The notes under the pieces were generated by a model. That model was not told where the DNA came from and ran no database searches. It was given only the letters and a program-made list of their open reading frames with translations. From contig JAEUPJ010000014.1 in the NCBI GenBank assembly GCA_016790285.1, forward strand, positions 27,764 to 91,763: DNA of 64,000 bases, given 5' to 3'. Shown one piece after another: positions 18,446-27,609 of the stretch. The DNA is from Roseateles sp. GTDB lineage: Bacteria; Pseudomonadota; Gammaproteobacteria; Burkholderiales; Burkholderiaceae_C. Each line of letters begins with the position of its first letter. The stretch's first letter is position 1. The translations under genes were made by a program, and so were the position numbers.

Positions 18446-18460
18446 TTTGCCCTGTTGATC
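18446..18460 (+). promoter_or_regulatory. 15-mer shared with the fliC3 upstream region
   Basis: TTTGCCCTGTTGATC lies 78 bp before the flgB start and recurs exactly at 61363-61377, 91 bp before the third flagellin gene. Both copies are preceded by a TCGG-plus-ATTG block. It may be a regulator site or core promoter element for early/middle flagellar genes. I cannot match it to a known consensus. Confidence 0.4.
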
Positions 18461-18538
18461 CCGCTCATGTTTTCGGCCCTGCTCCAGACAATTTGCGAGA
18501 AGAGCCACCCCGGCTGTGCTCCTCGAAAGAGGCTCCCG

Positions 18539-18952
18539 ATGTTGAACCGACTCACCGACTCGCTGAACTTCCAGACCCAGGCGCTCACGCTGCGGGCGGA
18601 GCGCCAGCGCCTGCTCGCCAGCAACATCGCCAATGCCGACACGCCGGGCTACCAGGCCCGCGACATCAATTTCGCCAAGGCGCTGCGCGAAGCCACCGGC
18701 GAGGTCGCCACCAACGGCGCCCTGCAGACCACCCAGCGTGGCCACATCGCCCCCCTGGCCGGCGCGCGGGGCGAGAGTGGCAAAGACTACGCGCTGCAGT
18801 CCCAGACCAGCCTGGACAGCAACGGCGTGGACATGGACCGCGAACGCGCGAGCTTCGCTGACAACTCCGTGAAGTACGAGGCCACGCTGCGCTTCATCAA
18901 CGGCTCGGTACGCACCGCGCTGGACGCGATGAAGTCGCACAACCAAGGCTAG
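18539..18952 (+). CDS. flgB: Flagellar proximal rod protein FlgB
   Basis: A 137-residue rod subunit exported by the flagellar type III machine and assembled next to the MS ring. The N-terminal flagellar rod/hook motif is present (LRAERQRLLASNIANADTPG), and the helical C-terminus FADNSVKYEATLRFINGSVRTALDAM packs into the rod. Upstream in-frame starts exist; ATG 18539 gives the family start MLNRLTDSLNFQTQAL. It opens the flgBCDEFGH run, each gene 2-110 bp from the next. Confidence 0.96.
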   Translation: MLNRLTDSLNFQTQALTLRAERQRLLASNIANADTPGYQARDINFAKALREATGEVATNGALQTTQRGHIAPLAGARGESGKDYALQSQTSLDSNGVDMDRERASFADNSVKYEATLRFINGSVRTALDAMKSHNQG

Positions 18953-18962
18953 GAGCTGAGCC

Positions 18963-19379
18963 ATGTCGATGTTCCAGATCTTCAACGTCGCCGGCAGCGC
19001 CGTCAGCGCGCAAAGCCAGCGCCTGAACGTCGTCGCCAGCAACCTCGCCAACGCCGACACGGTGGCCGGCCCCGATGGCCAGGCCTACAAGGCGCGCCAG
19101 GTCGTGTTCCAGACGGCACTCATGGGTGCGGGCAACGACAGCGGCAACGCCGGCGTTCGCGTGACCACCGTCACCGAGGACCAGACGCCCGGCCGCCGCG
19201 TGCTCGACCCCAAGCACCCGCAGGCCGACGCCGACGGCTATGTGACCTACTCGAACGTGAACCCGGTGGAAGAGATGGTCAACATGATCTCCGCGTCGCG
19301 CTCCTACCAGAACAACATCGAGGTGATGAGCACGGCCAAGAGCCTGCTGCTCAAGACCCTCCAACTGGGTCAGTCATGA
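18963..19379 (+). CDS. flgC: Flagellar proximal rod protein FlgC
   Basis: A 138-residue rod protein with the N-terminal AQSQRLNVVASNLANADTVA motif and the C-terminal NPVEEMVNMISASRSYQNNI motif shared by axial proteins. Normal length. It starts 10 bp after the flgB stop with GGAGCTGAGCC as ribosome site, in the flgB operon. Confidence 0.97.
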   Translation: MSMFQIFNVAGSAVSAQSQRLNVVASNLANADTVAGPDGQAYKARQVVFQTALMGAGNDSGNAGVRVTTVTEDQTPGRRVLDPKHPQADADGYVTYSNVNPVEEMVNMISASRSYQNNIEVMSTAKSLLLKTLQLGQS

Positions 19380-19423
19380 AGACTCCCGCTGCGGCGCTGA
19401 CAGCTGCTTTCAAGGACTGAGCC

Positions 19424-20068
19424 ATGGACGTCACCGCACTCAACGGCACCACCAATTCCGCGGGCACTTCGGTGTCGGCCAAGAACGCGGCCGAGACCCA
19501 GGACCGCTTCCTCAAGTTGCTCGTCGCGCAGATGAACAACCAGGACCCGCTCAACCCGATGGACAACGCCCAGGTGACGAGCCAGATGGCGCAGATCCAG
19601 CAGGTGACGAGCCTGTCCACGCTGGACACCAGCATCAAGAACCTCGGCGGCCAGCTCGGCCAGATGCAGGCCCTGCAGTCGATCTCGCTCGTCGGCCGCG
19701 AGGTGAGCGTGCCGGGCAACAAGATCCAGGTGGTGGGCGGCGTGGCCGAGGCGAGCTACGAGCTCGACGGCGCGGCGCAGACCGTCAAGCTCGAGGTGTT
19801 GGGCCCGGGCGGCAACGTCATCGACACCCAGCAACTCGGCGCCCAGGGCAGCGGCCGCCAGACCTTCAGCTGGAAGGCCGGCAGCTATGCGGCCGAAGGC
19901 GCGGAGGTGCAGTACCGCATCACCGCGGCCAACGGCGCCAAGGCCGTCACCAGCACCACCTATGCCCACGACAAGGTGGAAGCCGTCTACAGCGAGGGCG
20001 GCACGCTCAAGCTCAACCTCGCACGCCTCGGCCCGGTGGACTACACGGCCGTGTCGTCCGTCAACTGA
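19424..20068 (+). CDS. flgD: Flagellar hook assembly scaffold FlgD
   Basis: A 214-residue hook cap protein, needed for FlgE polymerisation and lost from the finished flagellum. The N-terminal export region includes QDRFLKLLVAQMNNQDPLNP, the FlgD family signature. The C-terminal half holds the tudor/Ig-like beta domain (SGRQTFSWKAGSYAAEGAEV). Position between flgC and flgE is standard. Confidence 0.96.
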   Translation: MDVTALNGTTNSAGTSVSAKNAAETQDRFLKLLVAQMNNQDPLNPMDNAQVTSQMAQIQQVTSLSTLDTSIKNLGGQLGQMQALQSISLVGREVSVPGNKIQVVGGVAEASYELDGAAQTVKLEVLGPGGNVIDTQQLGAQGSGRQTFSWKAGSYAAEGAEVQYRITAANGAKAVTSTTYAHDKVEAVYSEGGTLKLNLARLGPVDYTAVSSVN

Positions 20069-20099
20069 CTCTCACCCGCTCCACAGCAAGGACTCCCCC

Positions 20100-21437
20100 A
20101 TGAGCTTCCAGCAAGGCCTCTCCGGGCTCAACGCCGCGTCCAAGAACCTGGACGTCATCGGCAACAACATCGCCAACTCGGGCACCTTCGGCGCCAAGGG
20201 GGCGCGGGCCGAGTTCTCCGACGTCTATGCTGCCGCGCTCAACGGCGCCGGCCAGAACCAGGTCGGTATCGGCACGTCGCTGGCAACCGTCGCCCAGCAG
20301 TTCACGCAGGGCAACATCACGACGACCGAGAACCCGATGGACCTGGCCATCAACGGCGGCGGCTTCTTCCAGGTCAGCGACGGCACCAACCCGACCCGCT
20401 ACAGCCGCAACGGCCAGTTCAAGGTCAGCAAGGACGGCTTCATCGTCAACAACGACGGCCTGAAGCTCATGGGCTACCCGGCCAATGGTGCGGGCGTCAT
20501 CCAGCCCGGCACCGCGCAGCCGCTGCAGCTGCCCACGGGCGGCATCCCGCCGGCGGTCACGTCCAGCGTGAAGATGGAGTTCAACCTCGACTCCCGGCTC
20601 AAGGTCACCGCGCCGAGCAACGGCACGGCCACGGGCCTGGACCTGAAGGACAGCACCACCTACAACAACGCCACCTCGCTGACCGTCTACGACGCCAAGG
20701 GCCAGGACGTCGCGGTGACGTTCTACTTCCAGAAGGCCGCCACGTCAGCCACCGGCGACGACGTCTGGAACGTCTACGCCACCGCCAACGGCACGCCGTT
20801 CGACACCGACGCGACGGGTGCTGCCATCGCGCTGGACGCCTTCGGCAACCCGACGACGCCCTACACCACCATCACCTTCCCGGCCACGGGCGGCTCGCCG
20901 TCGGGCATCCTCGGCAGCAGCGCCACGCCGCCGGGCGCCATCACGATGGCCGTGCCCGCCGGCACCAGCACCCGCGGCAATGCGACGCTGCCCATCGCCA
21001 ACATCCAGCTCGACCTGAGCGGCGCCACCGAGAACGGCAGCAGCTTCGCCGTGACCAACCTGACCCAGGACGGCTACGCGCCGGGCCAGTTGACCGGCAT
21101 CCAGGTCTCCAACAACGGCGTCATCCAGGCCCGCTACTCCAACGGCCAGAGCAAGCCGGCCGGCCAGATCGAGCTCGCCAACTTCCGCAACCCGCAGGGC
21201 CTGCAGACGATGGGCGGCAACGTCTGGATCCGCACGGTGGCCTCGGGCGACGCCGTGGTGGGCGTGCCGGGTGACGGCAACATGGGCTCGCTGCAGTCCG
21301 GCGCGCTGGAGGAAAGCAACGTCGACATCACGGCCGAGCTGGTCAACATGGTGACGGCGCAGCGCGCCTACCAAGCCAGTGCGCAGACGATCAAGACGCA
21401 GGACCAGGTGCTGCAGACGATCGTCAACCTGCGCTGA
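20100..21437 (+). CDS. flgE: Flagellar hook protein FlgE
   Basis: A 445-residue hook subunit. The N-terminus (FQQGLSGLNAASKNLDVIGN) and C-terminus (ELVNMVTAQRAYQASAQTIK) form the coiled D0 domain shared by axial proteins; the long Thr/Gly/Asn-rich middle forms the surface D1/D2 domains. The open frame extends 71 codons upstream into flgD, but ATG 20100 with AAGGA before it gives the family start. Length is slightly above E. coli FlgE (402). Confidence 0.97.
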   Translation: MSFQQGLSGLNAASKNLDVIGNNIANSGTFGAKGARAEFSDVYAAALNGAGQNQVGIGTSLATVAQQFTQGNITTTENPMDLAINGGGFFQVSDGTNPTRYSRNGQFKVSKDGFIVNNDGLKLMGYPANGAGVIQPGTAQPLQLPTGGIPPAVTSSVKMEFNLDSRLKVTAPSNGTATGLDLKDSTTYNNATSLTVYDAKGQDVAVTFYFQKAATSATGDDVWNVYATANGTPFDTDATGAAIALDAFGNPTTPYTTITFPATGGSPSGILGSSATPPGAITMAVPAGTSTRGNATLPIANIQLDLSGATENGSSFAVTNLTQDGYAPGQLTGIQVSNNGVIQARYSNGQSKPAGQIELANFRNPQGLQTMGGNVWIRTVASGDAVVGVPGDGNMGSLQSGALEESNVDITAELVNMVTAQRAYQASAQTIKTQDQVLQTIVNLR

Positions 21438-21462
21438 ACGCGACGCCTGCTGAGGACCCGCG

Positions 21463-22194
21463 ATGGACCGCATGATCTACCTCTCGATGGCCGGCGCCAA
21501 GGCGGCCATGCAGCGTCAGGACGTGCTCTCGCACAACCTCGCCAACGTCACGACCAACGGCTTCCGGGCCGAGCTGCAGGCTTTCCGCGCCGTGCCGGTG
21601 CGCGGCGACGGCGCCTCCACGCGCGCCTTCTCGCTGGAAACGACCATCGGCTACAACGACGCGCCGGGGCCGCTGACGCCCACCGGCCGCAACCTCGACG
21701 TGGCCATGCAGGGAAACGCCTGGCTGGCCGTGCAGGCCAACGACGGCACCGAGGCCTACACCCGCGCGGGCTCGCTGGACGTGAACGCCGAAGGCCTGCT
21801 CGTCATGCGCAACGGCATGCCGGTGCTGGGTGACGGCGGCCCGATCAACATCCCGCCCAACAGCTCGGTGGAGATCGGCAACGACGGCACCATCAGCGCC
21901 AAGGCGCCCAACCAGAAGCCCACCACCGTCGGCCGCCTGAAGCTCGTCACGCCCGAGACGACGCAGCAGCTCACGCGCGGCGACGACGGCCTCTTTCGCG
22001 CCGCAGACGGCGACCTGCCCGCCAACCCCGCCGCACGCCTGCAAGACGGCGCGCTGGAGGGCAGCAACGTCAGCCCCGTGGAGACCATGGTCGCCATGAT
22101 CGCCGCGGGCCGCCAGTTCGAGCAGCAGATGAAGCTGCTGCAGATTGCACAAACCCAAGGCCAGCAATCGGCCAAGCTCCTCGGGAGTACCTGA
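21463..22194 (+). CDS. flgF: Flagellar proximal rod protein FlgF
   Basis: A 243-residue rod protein beginning [20 protein letters not shown], typical of FlgF rather than FlgG, with [20 protein letters not shown] and the C-terminal [20 protein letters not shown]. It is 25 bp after flgE and 2 bp before flgG, in operon order. Confidence 0.96.
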   Translation: MDRMIYLSMAGAKAAMQRQDVLSHNLANVTTNGFRAELQAFRAVPVRGDGASTRAFSLETTIGYNDAPGPLTPTGRNLDVAMQGNAWLAVQANDGTEAYTRAGSLDVNAEGLLVMRNGMPVLGDGGPINIPPNSSVEIGNDGTISAKAPNQKPTTVGRLKLVTPETTQQLTRGDDGLFRAADGDLPANPAARLQDGALEGSNVSPVETMVAMIAAGRQFEQQMKLLQIAQTQGQQSAKLLGST

Positions 22195-22196
22195 CC

Positions 22197-22979
22197 ATGA
22201 TGCGCTCGCTCTGGATTGCCAAGACCGGCATGGAAGCCCAGCAGACCCAGCTGGACAACATCTCCCACAACCTCGCCAACGTCGCGACCAACGGCTACAA
22301 GCGCTCGCACGCCGTCTTCGAGGACCTGATCTACCAGAACCTGCGCCAGAGCGGCGCCAACACCACCGAGCAGACCGTGCTGCCCACGGGCCTGCAGGTG
22401 GGCCTGGGCGTGCGGCCCGTGGCCACGGCGCGCATCTACACGCAGGGCAACCTGCAGCAGACCAGCAACAACCTGGATCTCGCCATCAAGGGTGACGGCT
22501 TCTTCCAGGTGCAGATGCCTGACGGCACCACCGCCTACACCCGCGACGGCAGCTTCCAGCTCAACGCCAACGGCCAGATGGTGACGAGCAACGGCTACAC
22601 CGTGCTGCCCGGCATCACGATCCCGAACAACGCCCAGAGCCTGACCATCGGCAACGACGGCACCGTCAGCGTCACGCTGCCCGGCCAGACGGCGCCGCAG
22701 ACCGTGGGTCAGCTGCAGCTCGCCAACTTCGTGAACCCGGCCGGCCTCGACCCCAAGGGCCAGAACCTCTTCGCCGAGACGGCCTCCAGCGGCACGCCCA
22801 ACACCGGCGCGCCCAACAACAACGGCATGGGCGCGTTGCAGCAGGGCTTCGTGGAGACGTCCAACGTGAACGTCGTCGAAGAACTGGTGCAGATGATCCA
22901 GACGCAGCGCGCCTACGAGCTCAACTCCAAGGCAGTGCAGACCTCGGACCAGATGCTCCAGAAGCTCGCCCAGATCTAA
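22197..22979 (+). CDS. flgG: Flagellar distal rod protein FlgG
   Basis: A 260-residue distal rod subunit. It starts [20 protein letters not shown] and has [20 protein letters not shown] plus the C-terminal [20 protein letters not shown], all FlgG signatures. Two adjacent ATGs are possible starts (22197 and 22200). The 110-bp gap after it, before flgH, is unusual for this operon and is filled by an inverted repeat. Confidence 0.97.
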   Translation: MMRSLWIAKTGMEAQQTQLDNISHNLANVATNGYKRSHAVFEDLIYQNLRQSGANTTEQTVLPTGLQVGLGVRPVATARIYTQGNLQQTSNNLDLAIKGDGFFQVQMPDGTTAYTRDGSFQLNANGQMVTSNGYTVLPGITIPNNAQSLTIGNDGTVSVTLPGQTAPQTVGQLQLANFVNPAGLDPKGQNLFAETASSGTPNTGAPNNNGMGALQQGFVETSNVNVVEELVQMIQTQRAYELNSKAVQTSDQMLQKLAQI

Positions 22980-22992
22980 ACCCCTGAACACG

Positions 22993-23063
22993 GCCACAGA
23001 GGCACAGAGACACAGAGACGCCGGCCATGACCCACCGCCTCTGTGTCTCTGTGTCTCTGTGGC
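22993..23063. repeat. Inverted repeat of CACAGAG units, copy 1 (flgG-flgH)
   Basis: Two 25-bp arms (22993-23017 and 23039-23063) are complementary at 24 of 25 positions, with a 21-bp loop. Each arm is built from repeating CACAGAG/GACACAGAG units. The left arm is identical to that of the copy at 50589. It would form a very stable hairpin in the flg transcript between flgG and flgH, and creates a spurious in-frame extension of flgH. Confidence 0.9.
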
Positions 23064-23089
23064 AAAAGCCAAACTCGCCGGAGCCACCC

Positions 23090-23761
23090 ATGAAGCGCCT
23101 GCTCGCCCTCCTCGCCGCCCCGCTGCTGCTCGCCGGCTGCGCCACGCCCTACCCCGAGCCGCAGGTGGAGCTGGCCCACACGCCCGTCGTCAACCTGCCG
23201 CCCGTGCAGCCCCTGGCGCCCACCAACGGCGCCATCTACCAGGGCGCGAGCTACCGCCCGCTGTTCGAGGACCACCGCGCCCGCCTCGTGGGCGACACGC
23301 TCACGATCAACATCACCGAGAAGGTCTCGGCCACGCAGACGAGCACGAGCGAGCTGAGCAAGTCCGGCAGCCTCTCCGCCGGCGTGACCGCCCTGCCCGG
23401 CATCGCCGGCAACTCCTTCGGCAAGGCCACGGCGGGCGCCACCTCGGCCAATGACAACAAGGGCAAGGGCAGCAACCAGAACACCAACGAGTTCACCGGC
23501 GCCATCACCGCCGTCGTGACCGGCGTGCTGCCCAACGGGCACCTCATGATCAGCGGCGAGAAGCAGATCGGCGTGAACCGCAACGTCGACGTGCTGCGCT
23601 TTTCGGGCCAGGTGGACCCGCGCTCCATCGGCCAGGGCAATGCCGTGTCGTCGACGTCGGTGGCCAACGTGCGCATCGAGCAGCGCGGCCGCGGCGCAGC
23701 AGCCGACACCCATGCGGTGGGCTGGCTGTCGCGCTTCTTCCTTAACATCGCACCGAGCTGA
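23090..23761 (+). CDS. flgH: Flagellar L-ring lipoprotein FlgH
   Basis: A 223-residue outer-membrane lipoprotein that forms the L-ring bushing. The lipobox is LLAGC with the lipidated Cys about residue 17. Conserved segments follow: LFEDHRARLVGDTLTINI, then NGHLMISGEKQIGVNRNVDV and LRFSGQVDPRSI. An in-frame start 21 codons upstream would begin inside the repeat and spoil the signal peptide, so ATG 23090 is the true start. It is the last gene of the first flg block; flgI is nearly 4 kb away. Confidence 0.97.
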   Translation: MKRLLALLAAPLLLAGCATPYPEPQVELAHTPVVNLPPVQPLAPTNGAIYQGASYRPLFEDHRARLVGDTLTINITEKVSATQTSTSELSKSGSLSAGVTALPGIAGNSFGKATAGATSANDNKGKGSNQNTNEFTGAITAVVTGVLPNGHLMISGEKQIGVNRNVDVLRFSGQVDPRSIGQGNAVSSTSVANVRIEQRGRGAAADTHAVGWLSRFFLNIAPS

Positions 23762-23770
23762 AGGGCCCAC

Positions 23771-23829
23771 CCCCTACCGGCTCCGCCGGCGCCCTCAAGG
23801 GGGCGCATGCGGCTGCCCGGCAAAGCCGG
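23771..23829. repeat. GGCAAAGCC-type intergenic repeat, copy A
   Basis: CCCCTACCGGCT...CCGCCGG, then a CCCTCAAGGGGG hairpin, then CCGGCAAAGCCGG. The same order of elements (CCGGC-TTCGCCGG, CCCGCAAGGGGGCG, CTGGCAAAGCCAG) is seen at 61244 and partly at 54941. It fills the convergent gap between flgH and the amidohydrolase gene and could act as a terminator. Confidence 0.7.
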
Positions 23830-23879
23830 ATCAGCGCCTGCCGCTGGAGGGGCGGCGAGGCTTCGCCCGCCTGGGAACG

Positions 23880-25136
23880 TCAGCTCGACTTGGCGGCGAG
23901 GTAGTCCACCGCCAGGTGGGCGAGCGCGCGTACGCCGACTTCCAGGCCGCGTTCGTCGACGATGAAGCGGGGCGAGTGGTTGGAGTAGGCCTTGCTGGGT
24001 TCGATCTCGGGCGGGGTCACGCCGACGAAGAAGAAGAGGCCCGGGATCAGGCGCTGGAAGAAGGAGAAGTCCTCCGCACCGGTCGCCTTGGGCACCACCT
24101 CGATGCCCATGGGCCGCGGGCCGGTGCTGGCCACGCGGGTGAGCGTGGGCACCATCTGCTCGGTGAGCACCGGGTCGTTGCGCGTGACCGGGTAGTTCTT
24201 GGTGATGCAGACCTTGCAGCTCGCCCGCGACGCGGTTGCGATGCCTTCGGCCAGCTGTGTCACGCGCTCGTGGATGGCGTCGCGCATGCCCTCGTCGAAG
24301 CTGCGGATGGTGCCGCGCATCTCGACGGAGTCGGGGATGATGTTCTCGCGCACGCCGCCCTTGATGGCCCCGATGGTCACGACCGCGGGCTCGCGGTTCA
24401 GGTCCAGCGTACGGCTGACGATGGTCTGCAGCCCGAGCACGATCTGGGCCGACGTGACGATGGGGTCCACGCCCAGCCAGGGCGCGGCACCGTGGGTCTG
24501 CTTGCCCTGCACGGTGATCTTGAGCTTGTCCGAACTCGCCATCGTCGGCCCCGGCCGGTAGCCGATGACGCCCGCTGGCTGTCGCGAGGTGACGTGCAGG
24601 CCGAAGATGGCGCTGGGCGTCGGGTTCTCCAGCACGCCTTCCTTGATCATCAGCTCGGCCCCGCCCTCCTCGCCCTCGGGCGGCATTTCCTCGGCGGGCT
24701 GGAAGATGAACTTCACGCTGCCCGGGATGCGCTCCCGCAGCCCGGCCAGGATGCTGGCCACGCCCATCAGGATGGCGACGTGGCAGTCGTGCCCGCAAGC
24801 GTGCATCACGCCCACCTCCTCGCCATTCCAGACGGCGCGCGCCTTGGACGCGAAGGGCAGTTCCACCTCCTCCGTCACCGGCAGCCCGTCCATGTCGGCG
24901 CGCAGCGCGACCACGCCGCCCGGCAGGCCGCCCTTGAGCAGGCCGACGACGCCGGTGTGGGCCACGCCCGTCTTCACCTCGTCGAAGCCGAGTGAGCGCA
25001 GGTGCTCGGCGACGATGGACGCCGTGCGGAACTCGCGGTTGCCGAGTTCGGGGTGCTGGTGCAGGTCGCGGCGCCAGGCGATGACCTGGGCCTGCATCGC
25101 GGCGCTGGCCGCATCGATCTCCGGGTGCAGTGACAT
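23880..25136 (-). CDS. M20-family amidohydrolase (hippurate hydrolase-like)
   Basis: A 418-residue metal-dependent aminoacylase/carboxypeptidase. Metal-ligand motifs are intact: ALRADMDGLP, HACGHDCHVA and QPAEEMPPEGEEGGAE, with the dimerisation lid domain in the middle and GAEDFSFF near the end. Enzymes of this type cleave N-acyl amino acids such as hippurate, or indole-3-acetyl amino acids; the substrate is not predictable. The start ATG 25136 was taken over a longer upstream frame because the family begins about there. It lies opposite to the flg genes and 55 bp after the next gene on its strand. Confidence 0.93.
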   Translation of the reverse strand: MSLHPEIDAASAAMQAQVIAWRRDLHQHPELGNREFRTASIVAEHLRSLGFDEVKTGVAHTGVVGLLKGGLPGGVVALRADMDGLPVTEEVELPFASKARAVWNGEEVGVMHACGHDCHVAILMGVASILAGLRERIPGSVKFIFQPAEEMPPEGEEGGAELMIKEGVLENPTPSAIFGLHVTSRQPAGVIGYRPGPTMASSDKLKITVQGKQTHGAAPWLGVDPIVTSAQIVLGLQTIVSRTLDLNREPAVVTIGAIKGGVRENIIPDSVEMRGTIRSFDEGMRDAIHERVTQLAEGIATASRASCKVCITKNYPVTRNDPVLTEQMVPTLTRVASTGPRPMGIEVVPKATGAEDFSFFQRLIPGLFFFVGVTPPEIEPSKAYSNHSPRFIVDERGLEVGVRALAHLAVDYLAAKSS

Positions 25137-25191
25137 GGGCAGGACGGTGGTGCGTGTGGACCCCAGTATGACGCGCCCTCCCCGCCCGGCG

Positions 25192-26112
25192 TCAGCCGCC
25201 AGCCAGGCGCCGGAGCCGGCGCTTGAAGTCCAGCCACTGGCGCCCGCGCGAGCGGTCGATGCGCTTGACGTCAATGAGCGTGTAGTCACCGCAGCCGCTC
25301 AGGGTGTGCAGGCCAGCGGTGTGCGTGGCGCTGACGAGGTCGCCCGTGAGGCGCTCGGCGCCCGCGTCGATGTCCACGCGCTCGGGCGTCAGCACGGGGA
25401 AGCGCAGCAGCCGCGTGGCACCGCCATAGCCGGTGCTGCTGTCCTGCACGGGCAGCACGAGCACACCGTCGCTCCCGACGAAGGGCCGCCCTGCAGGGCG
25501 CGCGCCTTCCCGGTTGACGCGCACCGGGTTGGTGGCCAGCGGCGTCCAGGGGCCGGCGAGCGCCGGGGCGTGGGCCACGTGCAGCTCTCGCTGGTCGCGC
25601 GCGCCCGCGCCCACGATGGTGTAGAACATCCACCACCGCCCGTCATGCTCGATGACGGAGGCGTCCGCGCCCGGCACGCCGCCGATCAATGCGCACTCGC
25701 GCTCCCAGTGGTTGAGGGACTCGTCCGCCGCCCGGTAGAGCGCGATCTCGCCAGCCTGGTAGGTCTCCGGCACCATCCAGGTTTCGCCCTCGTGCTCGAA
25801 GACCTGGGGGTAGGACAGGTGAAACGGCTTGTCCAGGACCGTGGCCTGGCGCCGCCAGCGCAGGTCCGCCAGGCCGAACTCGTGGCGCTCGATGGTGGCG
25901 CGCTTGATGCGGTAGTCGTAAGCCTCGACGAACACGTGCAGGGCATCGCCGCGCACCAGGCCGAAGGGGTCGGCAAGGTAGCGCCAGCGCCCGGCGTCGG
26001 GCAGCCAGGTGATGCAGTCCCGCACGGCCTGCAGGCTGCGCGCGCTCACGTCATGCAAAGGCAGCGGCACGATGCCGACCTGCCAGAAGTCGGTGCGGGG
26101 ACGCCGGAACAT
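25192..26112 (-). CDS. GINT1-like glycan-associated protein (predicted beta-propeller)
   Basis: A 306-residue protein resembling the N-terminal domain of glucosamine inositolphosphorylceramide transferase-like proteins. Recognisable segments are RYLADPFGLVRGDALHVFVE, FHLSYPQVFEHEGETWMVPE and ASVIEHDGRWWMFYT, repeated WxF/Y-type blades like those of GH43-type propellers. In bacteria such proteins occur in polysaccharide gene clusters; the activity is unknown. Its ATG overlaps the stop of the glycosyltransferase by one base, so the two are translated together. Confidence 0.7.
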   Translation of the reverse strand: MFRRPRTDFWQVGIVPLPLHDVSARSLQAVRDCITWLPDAGRWRYLADPFGLVRGDALHVFVEAYDYRIKRATIERHEFGLADLRWRRQATVLDKPFHLSYPQVFEHEGETWMVPETYQAGEIALYRAADESLNHWERECALIGGVPGADASVIEHDGRWWMFYTIVGAGARDQRELHVAHAPALAGPWTPLATNPVRVNREGARPAGRPFVGSDGVLVLPVQDSSTGYGGATRLLRFPVLTPERVDIDAGAERLTGDLVSATHTAGLHTLSGCGDYTLIDVKRIDRSRGRQWLDFKRRLRRLAGG

Positions 26113-27203
26113 CAGCCGCGCCAGCCGGCGTAGGCTTCGTCCTGCTCCTCGAAGCCGCTGGCCTGCGCCGCGCGGTGCTGGATCACGTCCCGGTAGAAGC
26201 CGAGCGTGCGCGCCACGGCGTTGCTGCGGTCGTAGGCCGACGTGGCGTAGCCAACGGCGCGCTCAGCGCGGGACAGGGGGCGCAGCCGGGCCAGCTCCTC
26301 GGCCATGGCGCGGCCCAGGGCCGGGGCGTCTTCCACGGGCACGAGGCGGGCCGGTTGCCCGGCGAGCATCTCGCGCGGGCCCTGCGTGGCGGTGGACAGC
26401 ACCGGGCGCCCCGCGCGCATGGCCTCCAGGATGGCCAGCGGGAAGGCTTCCTCGCGCGAGGGCGACACGAACAGGTCGAACGCCTGCAGCGCCTGGTCGA
26501 CATCCCGGCGGAAACCCAGCAGGCGGATGCGGGCGTCACCCGCGGCCAGGCCGCGCAGCAGGGCTTCGTCGGGCCCCTCGCCGAGGATGGCAAGGACGGC
26601 GTCGGACGGCGCGTGGGCCTTGAACGCCGAGATCAGCAGGTCCATGCCTTTGCTGCGATGCAGACGGCCCACGCTGCCGACGAGCAGTTGGTGCGGCTGC
26701 AGGCCGAGCTCGGCGCGCAGGTCGGTGGGCCGCGTCGCGGTCGAAGCGTCTCGCTCGGGCGCCCAGTTGTAGATGACGCTGGCCAGATGGTCCCCCGCGG
26801 GCAGGCTCTCGTGCTGAGCCCGGTTGACGCAGACGAGGCCGTCCAGCCGGGCATGGTGATGGGCCTTGTAACCCACGTGCAGCGTCCCGATGCGCGCCGC
26901 CCGGCGCGCATGCGCCACGGCCTTGCAGGCGGGGCCGAGGTGGCCGTGGCAGACGTCCGCGCCCAGCCGCCGCGCCAGGGCGGCGACGCGCCAGCCACGC
27001 AGCAGGGGCAGCGACAGGCCGTGGAACTGGACGTTGGGTGCCAGGGCGCCTGCGACGGCCGACTCGGCCGAGCCGATGACGTGCACCCGGTGCCCGAGGG
27101 CGGCCTGGGCGTTGGCAAGGTCGATGCAGTGGCGCTCGCCACCGGCGATGCGGGAGGAGAACACGACGTGAACCAGGGTCAGTGGCTCGAAGGGCGAAGG
27201 CAT
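26112..27203 (-). CDS. GT4-family glycosyltransferase
   Basis: A 363-residue GT-B fold retaining glycosyltransferase. The N-terminal acceptor motif VHVVFSSRIAGGERHCIDLA and the C-terminal nucleotide-sugar motifs VGSVGRLHRSKGMDLLI and SREEAFPLAILEAMRAG (the E-x7-E pair) are all present. Similar proteins act in lipopolysaccharide core or other surface glycan synthesis. Placement between flgH and flgI raises the possibility of flagellar or envelope glycosylation, but nothing in the sequence fixes the acceptor. It heads the three-gene minus-strand block. Confidence 0.88.
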   Translation of the reverse strand: MPSPFEPLTLVHVVFSSRIAGGERHCIDLANAQAALGHRVHVIGSAESAVAGALAPNVQFHGLSLPLLRGWRVAALARRLGADVCHGHLGPACKAVAHARRAARIGTLHVGYKAHHHARLDGLVCVNRAQHESLPAGDHLASVIYNWAPERDASTATRPTDLRAELGLQPHQLLVGSVGRLHRSKGMDLLISAFKAHAPSDAVLAILGEGPDEALLRGLAAGDARIRLLGFRRDVDQALQAFDLFVSPSREEAFPLAILEAMRAGRPVLSTATQGPREMLAGQPARLVPVEDAPALGRAMAEELARLRPLSRAERAVGYATSAYDRSNAVARTLGFYRDVIQHRAAQASGFEEQDEAYAGWRG

Positions 27204-27609
27204 GGCAGGTCTGGTTCAGCGCGGTCGGTATCAAAACTTTACCTAGACACACATTCAGAAACCTGTCCCGTACCCCCCTCGACTCCGGTGTCCGAGACCC
27301 CGTAATTTCCCGCAATCCGACGGAATTGGCGCCAACATGCCGGCTAACACCGTGAACGCACGGCGTCGTCGGTTCGCGGTGGCCGCGTGACACCCGCGGC
27401 AGCCTCACAGCATCGGGATTGACAGCGTCTCACGACGCTCAACTTCAATCTGAGCAAAAGCTTGCACTCCGCGGGACGCAGGCTGTCTGGCCGAGAACAG
27501 GGCCAGCGCCCATTCAACCCAGCCAGGCCGCGCCACGGGCCGGAAAAGCCGGGCAGTCGCCGTCCTTTTCGCCGGCTCGGCGGGCTCAAGCGTCCGCAGA
27601 ATCTGCCGA
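27204..27609. other. 406-bp divergent intergenic region, glycosyltransferase / flgI
   Basis: No gene seen. The left 100 bp is AT-richer and probably holds the leftward promoter. On the right, TTGACA at 27419-27424 overlaps a small perfect inverted repeat AGCGTC-TCAC-GACGCT (27424-27439), followed by TTCAAT (27444-27449); the spacing of 19 is long for a sigma-70 promoter. A promoter for flgIJKL must lie here because the genes to the left run the other way. Confidence 0.5.

Noticed and set aside
22981-23070. CRISPR array
   Set aside because: The CACAGAG units are contiguous short repeats in an inverted arrangement, without spacers of regular length or cas genes.
23027-23089. N-terminal extension of flgH by 21 codons
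   Set aside because: These codons are the right arm of the CACAGAG repeat; using them would bury the lipoprotein signal peptide.
23880-27203. Mobile element or genomic island between flgH and flgI
   Set aside because: No transposase, integrase, tRNA, direct repeats or base-composition break is visible; gene rearrangement is as likely.
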